Origin: Collinsella aerofaciens
GTDB lineage: Bacteria; Actinomycetota; Coriobacteriia; Coriobacteriales; Coriobacteriaceae
Direction of reading: 5' to 3'
DNA: 37,129 nucleotides
NCBI RefSeq assembly: GCF_901212495.1
Contig: NZ_CAAKNY010000040.1
Coordinates: forward strand, 1-37,129
Part shown: positions 33,162 to 37,129 of the stretch, piece after piece
How positions within the stretch are numbered: position 1 is the stretch's first letter
Layout of the letters: each line of letters begins with the position of its first letter
The notes under the pieces: model-generated
The model's input: only the letters and a program-made list of their open reading frames with translations
Told to the model about the DNA's origin: nothing
The model's database searches: none
Position numbers and translations under genes: made by a program

Positions 33162-33875
33162 TTAACCGCCCAAGTAGGCTTTGCGGACGTTATCGTCGTG
33201 CAGGAGCTCCTGGCCCGTGCCGGTCATGGTGATCTTGCCGGTCTCGAGCACGTAGCCGCGCGTGGCGATCGAGAGCGCCATCTGCGCGTTCTGCTCGACC
33301 AGAAGCACCGTGGTGCCGGCCTTGTGCAGGTCCTCGACAATCTGGAAGATCTGCTCGATCAGAATCGGCGCCAGGCCCATGGAAGGCTCGTCGAGCATGA
33401 GCAGCTTGGGGTTGCTCATAAGGGCGCGGCCCATAACGAGCATCTGCTGCTCGCCGCCCGAAAGGGTGCCGGCGACCTGACGACGGCGCTCCTTCAGGCG
33501 CGGGAACTGCTCGTAGACGCGCTCAAGGCCCGGGGCCACCGTGGACTTGGGCTGCGTGTAGGCGCCCATCTCCAGGTTCTCCTCGACCGTCATCTGCAAA
33601 AAGGCGCGACGTCCCTCGGGGACCTGGGCCAGGCCCTTGCCAACCAGCTTGTCGGCAGGCGTATGGGTAATGTCCTCGCCCATAAACTTGATGGAGCCGG
33701 TCTTGGAGCGCAGCAGGCCCGAAACGGTTTTTAGCGTCGTGGACTTGCCGGCGCCGTTGGCACCGATCAGGGCGACGATCTCGCCCTCGTTGACGTTGAA
33801 GGAGATGTCCTTGATGGCGTGGATGGCGCCGTACCAGACGTTGATGTTGTAGACGGAAAGCATCGGCTCTGCCAT
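33162..33875 (-). CDS. livF: branched-chain amino acid ABC transporter ATPase LivF
   Basis: One of two ATPases powering the high-affinity Leu/Ile/Val importer, 237 residues. Walker A GANGAGKST, signature LSGGEQQML and Walker B LLMLDEPSMGL are intact, with the LivF-typical QVPEGRRAF and switch VEQNA. The ATG directly follows the livG stop codon (TAAATG) and GGGGGAG lies 6 nt upstream, so it is translationally coupled. It is the last gene of the liv operon and is followed by element copy B and the terminator region. Confidence 0.95.
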   Translation of the reverse strand: MAEPMLSVYNINVWYGAIHAIKDISFNVNEGEIVALIGANGAGKSTTLKTVSGLLRSKTGSIKFMGEDITHTPADKLVGKGLAQVPEGRRAFLQMTVEENLEMGAYTQPKSTVAPGLERVYEQFPRLKERRRQVAGTLSGGEQQMLVMGRALMSNPKLLMLDEPSMGLAPILIEQIFQIVEDLHKAGTTVLLVEQNAQMALSIATRGYVLETGKITMTGTGQELLHDDNVRKAYLGG

Positions 33876-34736
33876 TTAGTTCTCCCCCTTATCCTGCTTG
33901 CCCAGATACGCCTCGATAACAGCGTCGTTGTTCTGGATCTCCTCGGCCGTGCCCTTGGCGATGACCTTGCCAAAGTTAAGCACGCAGATGCCCTCACAGA
34001 TGTTCATAACGAGCGACATATCATGCTCGATAAGCATGATGGCGATGCCGAAGGTGTCGCGAATCTTGACGATGTTCTCCATGAGCTCCGCAGTCTCGGA
34101 CGGGTTCATGCCGGCGGCAGGCTCGTCGAGCAGCAGTAGCTTGGGGTTGGTGGCAAGCGCACGGACAATCTCCAGACGACGCTGGGCGCCATAAGGTAGC
34201 GAGCCGGCCTGCTCGTTAGCCAGGTGCTCCATATCAAAGATGGACAGCAGCTCCATGGCGCGCTCGTGAGCAGCTTTCTCGTGCTTCCAGTACGTCGGCA
34301 GGCGCAGCACGCCCTCAAAGCCGGAGTAGCGCTCCTGGTTGTGCAGGCCGACCTTAACGTTATCCTCCACCGTCATGGTGTTGAACAGGCGAATGTTCTG
34401 GAAGGTACGGGCAATACCCATGCGGTTGACCTGATAGACCGACTTGCCCGAGGTGTCCTCGCCGTCGAGCAGGATGGTGCCGTGCGTGGGCTGATACACC
34501 TTGGTGAGCAGGTTGAAGACCGTGGTCTTACCGGCACCGTTGGGACCGATGAGACCGGCGATCTCGGTCTTGCCGATGGTTAGGCTAAAGTCGTCGACCG
34601 CCTTAAGGCCGCCGAATTCAATGCCCAGGTGGATGCACTCGAGTGCCGGGCGCTCGCCCAGGTCGCGATCGGGAACGATGGCGCCAGAAGGATACGGGAC
34701 CATCTTGCCCTTGTTGAACTCAAATTTACTGGACAT
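33876..34736 (-). CDS. livG: branched-chain amino acid ABC transporter ATPase LivG
   Basis: The second ATPase of the importer, 286 residues. It has Walker A GPNGAGKTT, the LivG-type signature LPYGAQRRLEI, Walker B LLLLDEPAAGMNP and switch IEHDMS. A long N-terminal extension (about 25 residues with FEFNKGKMVPYPSG) precedes the ABC domain. The start at 34736 has AAGGAGG 9 nt upstream and overlaps the end of livM by 11 bp; a frame to 34763 lies wholly inside livM. It pairs with LivF on the LivHM channel at the inner face of the membrane. Confidence 0.95.
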   Translation of the reverse strand: MSSKFEFNKGKMVPYPSGAIVPDRDLGERPALECIHLGIEFGGLKAVDDFSLTIGKTEIAGLIGPNGAGKTTVFNLLTKVYQPTHGTILLDGEDTSGKSVYQVNRMGIARTFQNIRLFNTMTVEDNVKVGLHNQERYSGFEGVLRLPTYWKHEKAAHERAMELLSIFDMEHLANEQAGSLPYGAQRRLEIVRALATNPKLLLLDEPAAGMNPSETAELMENIVKIRDTFGIAIMLIEHDMSLVMNICEGICVLNFGKVIAKGTAEEIQNNDAVIEAYLGKQDKGEN

Positions 34737-35805
34737 CGGCTGCCACCTCCTTCTTGGGAGCAAGGCGGTCCTTGACGCGACCGAAGAACGCCTTGAGCTG
34801 CGGGTTGTTGGTAAAGATCATGACCAGGATCAGCACGATGGCGTAGATGAGCATGCGGTAGTCCGAGAACTGACGGAGCAGCTCGGGAAGCACCGTGAGC
34901 AGCGCCGCCGCGATGACGGAGCCGCGCATGTTGCCCAGACCGCCCAGGACCACGAACACCAGAATGAGAATCGACGTGTTGAAGTCAAACTTGGTGGCGG
35001 AGAGCTGCGAGAAGTTACCGCCGAAGAGGGCTCCGGCAGCGCCGGCGAGGGCAGCGGAAACCACGAAGGCGATCATGCGGTACTGGGTGACGGAGATGCC
35101 CACGGACTCGGCAGCGATCTTGTTGTCGCGCACGGCCATGATGGCACGGCCGGTACGGCTGCGAACCAGGTTGAGCACGATCACGAGTGCGACCATGACC
35201 AGGATGGCGCCGGCGAGGAAGGTCGAGTACGTCGACACGCCCGAGGCGCCCTGGGCACCCTTGATGATGGCGGTGCCGTCCTCGAGCAGATGCAGGTCGT
35301 CGATCGTGGAGTTGCCCGTAATGTTAAAGATCACGTGCAGGCCGCGCGAGTCGACACCCACGATAAGGCAGGTGACGATCTCTTTGATGATCTCGCCAAA
35401 GGCCAGCGTCACGATAGCCAGGTAATCGCCGCTCAGTCGAAGGACCGGGATGCCGATCAAGAAGCCCAGGATGGCGGCAGCGATGGCGCCGACCACGATG
35501 CTGATGATAAGGCGCACCGGATCGGAGGGAACGGCACTCTCGAGGGCGACCGCGGTGACGATGCCCGTGTAGGCACCGACACTCATAAAGCCCGCATGGC
35601 CCAGCGACAGGTCGCCCGCGATGCCGACGACGAGGTTAAGGGAGATGGCCATGACGATATAGGCCGTGATGGGGACCAGCTGACCGGCGATCATGCGCGG
35701 GATCATGTGGTTAGACTGCATAAAGAACACGATAGCGAACGCCACAATGCACATGGCGTACGTGACAAAGTCGTGACGCGTCTGCTTGTCTTTAAGAAAC
35801 TTCAT
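34726..35805 (-). CDS. livM: branched-chain amino acid ABC transporter permease LivM
   Basis: One of two channel subunits, 359 residues with about nine or ten hydrophobic segments. The family segments GDLSLGHAGFMSVGAY, RLSGDYLAIVTLAFGEI and the C-terminal VVLGGLGNMRGSVIAAALL are present. The EAA-like cytoplasmic loop SVGISVTQYRMIAFVVSA contacts the ATPases. The ATG at 35805 has AGGTGA 5 nt upstream; a GTG at 35814, directly after the livH stop, is an alternative. It overlaps livG by 11 bp. Confidence 0.94.
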   Translation of the reverse strand: MKFLKDKQTRHDFVTYAMCIVAFAIVFFMQSNHMIPRMIAGQLVPITAYIVMAISLNLVVGIAGDLSLGHAGFMSVGAYTGIVTAVALESAVPSDPVRLIISIVVGAIAAAILGFLIGIPVLRLSGDYLAIVTLAFGEIIKEIVTCLIVGVDSRGLHVIFNITGNSTIDDLHLLEDGTAIIKGAQGASGVSTYSTFLAGAILVMVALVIVLNLVRSRTGRAIMAVRDNKIAAESVGISVTQYRMIAFVVSAALAGAAGALFGGNFSQLSATKFDFNTSILILVFVVLGGLGNMRGSVIAAALLTVLPELLRQFSDYRMLIYAIVLILVMIFTNNPQLKAFFGRVKDRLAPKKEVAADVQ

Positions 35806-35814
35806 AACGCTCAC

Positions 35815-36695
35815 CTACACCTTCTCGGGGACGTACTTGCCCAAGAGGCCGGCAGGCTTGACGAGCAGGACGATGATCAAAACACCAAAGACGATAGAGT
35901 TGGCAAGGCTCGTGGAAATGTAAGCCTGCGCCATCGCCTCGATGATGCCGATGAGAATACCGCCGACAAAGGCACCGGGAATGGAACCGATGCCGCCGAA
36001 AACGGCGGCATCGAAGGCCTTGATGCCAGGCATGGCGCCCGTCGTGGGCTGCAGCACCGGCGAGTAGGAGCACAGCAGCACGCCGGCGAGGCGGCAAGCG
36101 CCGAGCCGATGGCAAACGTCATCGAGATGGTGCGGTTGACATTGATGCCCATGAGCTGAGCGGCGGCCTTGTCCTCGGACACGGCACGCATGGCCTTACC
36201 CATCTTGGTCTTGCCCGTAAAGAACACCAAACCGGCCATGATAACCAGACAGGCGACGATGGTGACAAGCGAGACGGCGCTCACGTTGAACTTGGCCAAG
36301 AACTCCGGTACCGGGAAGGCGACGAGCGAAGTGAAGTTCTTGGGTGTGGCGCCCCACAGAAGCTGTGCGGCATTCTGCAGGAAGTACGACACACCGATGG
36401 CCGTGATCAGAACGGCCAGCGGGCCTGCTTGGCGCAGCGGCTTATAGGCCAGGCCCTCAATGAGAACACCGAGAACCGTGCAGACCACGCAAGAGAGAAC
36501 TACAGATGCCCAGCCCGGGAGGCCGAGATACGACGTGGCGCAGAACGAGACATAGGCACCGACCATGATGACGTCGCCGTGAGCGAAGTTGAGCATCTTG
36601 GCGATACCGTAGACCATGGTGTAGCCCAACGCGATGATGGCGTAGACGCTGCCCATGGACAGGCCGTTGACCAGGTATTGGATAAAGACCGTCAT
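35815..36695 (-). pseudogene. livH: branched-chain amino acid ABC permease LivH, frameshifted
   Basis: The N-terminal part, from ATG 36695 (AAGGGGG 9 nt upstream), reads as LivH through LNFAHGDVIMVGAY and GINVNRTISMTFAIGSALA. Around 36087-36091 the frame changes. The frame then encodes nonsense, while the correct C-terminus (AGVLLCSYSPVLQP, AFDAAVFGGIGSIPGA, LVKPAGLLGKYVPEKV) continues in another frame to the stop at 35815. Restoring one base in GCCGCC-TCGCCGGC would give the usual ALAAIAGVL. All other liv genes are intact, so this may be a sequencing or assembly error, or a recent loss. The intact product would be about 293 residues with eight or so membrane helices. Confidence 0.85.
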
Positions 36696-36741
36696 GTTCC
36701 ACATCCCCCTTTCGAATAGGTTTCCAGTAAATGTATGAAAC

Positions 36742-36803
36742 AGGGACGTTACACTGTCCCTAGATACCAAGCAAGCAGGGAAGGCCAAAACCTCCCCTGC
36801 TTG
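36742..36803 (-). other. hairpins between livK and livH
   Basis: CAAGCAGGG at 36772-36780 pairs with 36795-36803, and AGGGAC at 36742-36747 pairs with 36756-36761. Neither has a strong T-tract on the minus strand. Such hairpins often let the binding protein be made in excess over the permease genes downstream. Confidence 0.55.
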
Positions 36804-36834
36804 GGATCAAAACCGCTCTATGTAAGGCGGCCAA

Positions 36835-37129
36835 TTAGGCCTGTACGTACTTGCCATCGGTGATGACGTACGCCGTGGGGTCCTTCTGGACCTGGCCCTT
36901 ATCGTTCCAGGTGAGCTTACCGGTCAGACCGTCGACGGTAATCTTGAGCATAGCCTTGGGCAGCTTCTCGGCGACCTCGGTCGGGTCGGCGTCGACACCA
37001 AGACCGGCCTCCTTGAGGGCCTCGGCCACCGCGTGCACGCCGTCGTAGGCGTCGGCGGCAAACTGGTCGGGGGTATCGCCGTACTTATCCTTGTAAGCGT
37101 TGACGAAGTCGGCGTTCTTCTCGTCGTCG
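36835..37129 (-). CDS. livK: branched-chain amino acid ABC substrate-binding protein LivK, C-terminal part
   Basis: Only the last roughly 97 residues are in the window; the gene continues past the edge. The translation contains KYGDTPDQFAADAYDGVHAV, then an ALKEAGLGVDADP stretch and GLTGKLTWNDKGQVQKDPT, typical of the C-terminal lobe of periplasmic-type Leu/Ile/Val-binding proteins. In this Gram-positive it should be a membrane-anchored lipoprotein, but the N-terminus is not visible. It is the first liv gene here, followed by a hairpin and livH. An apparent ATG at 37038 is internal. Confidence 0.9.
   Translation of the reverse strand, partial: DDEKNADFVNAYKDKYGDTPDQFAADAYDGVHAVAEALKEAGLGVDADPTEVAEKLPKAMLKITVDGLTGKLTWNDKGQVQKDPTAYVITDGKYVQA

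Noticed and set aside
34501..36159. A 552-codon plus-strand open frame antisense to livG-livM-livH
   Set aside because: Low-complexity Asp/His/Gly-rich translation typical of an antisense shadow; the liv genes explain the region.

Overview
This window looks like a chromosomal segment of a GC-rich, fermentative gut actinobacterium of the Coriobacteriia. I think it is Collinsella or a close relative. The reasons are the high-GC codon use, the PTS sugar genes with several phospho-beta-glucosidases, the ribosomal and stress-response proteins, and the many GC-rich intergenic hairpins. The genus is inferred from general familiarity and was not tested by a search. Nearly all genes lie on the minus strand; the two exceptions are the GH1 gene at 22688-24175 and the BASS transporter at 30261-31259.

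Layout. (1) 1-2005: the infC-rpmI-rplT operon, with an infC leader attenuator and an apparent ATA start codon, then tRNA-Leu(CAA). The 3' end of the tRNA plus its terminator are duplicated 183 bp away. (2) 2045-4694: a transglutaminase-like protein, a folded repeat region, and class II fructose-bisphosphate aldolase. (3) 4896-12942: beta-glucoside locus I, running regulator, PTS IIA, IIB, IIC, two GH1 enzymes and an AEC-family transporter. (4) 13112-13786: a glyoxalase II-like hydrolase. (5) 13856-20645: beta-glucoside locus II, running RAT-like leader, LicT-type antiterminator, PTS IIBC, a second AEC transporter and two GH1 enzymes. (6) 20800-24175: a large HTH regulator divergent from a fifth GH1 gene. 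(7) 24321-30036: bifunctional Rel, preceded in the same unit by a RecJ-RecQ-like fusion. (8) 30261-32768: a BASS transporter convergent with a tightly coupled cutC and GalT/HIT-like pair. (9) 32828-33160: a palindrome-rich intergenic region. (10) 33162-37129: a branched-chain amino acid ABC operon, livK (partial)-livH (frameshifted)-livM-livG-livF.

How the genes fit together. Both beta-glucoside loci import and phosphorylate glucosides through the PTS, hydrolyse the 6-phosphoglucosides with GH1 enzymes, and feed glucose-6-phosphate into glycolysis, where the neighbouring aldolase acts. In each locus an AEC carrier sits directly beside GH1 genes, and in one case the start and stop codons overlap. 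This suggests export of the released aglycone. Regulation combines a PRD/EIIB/EIIA-type activator, an RNA-binding antiterminator and an Mga-like regulator. Both PRD proteins appear to lack the last conserved PRD2 histidine.

The features most worth a second look are the infC leader and start, the AEC-GH1 pairings, the RecJ-RecQ fusion with its overlapping upstream ORF, a structured element found after both rel and livF with compensatory base changes, and the livH frameshift.
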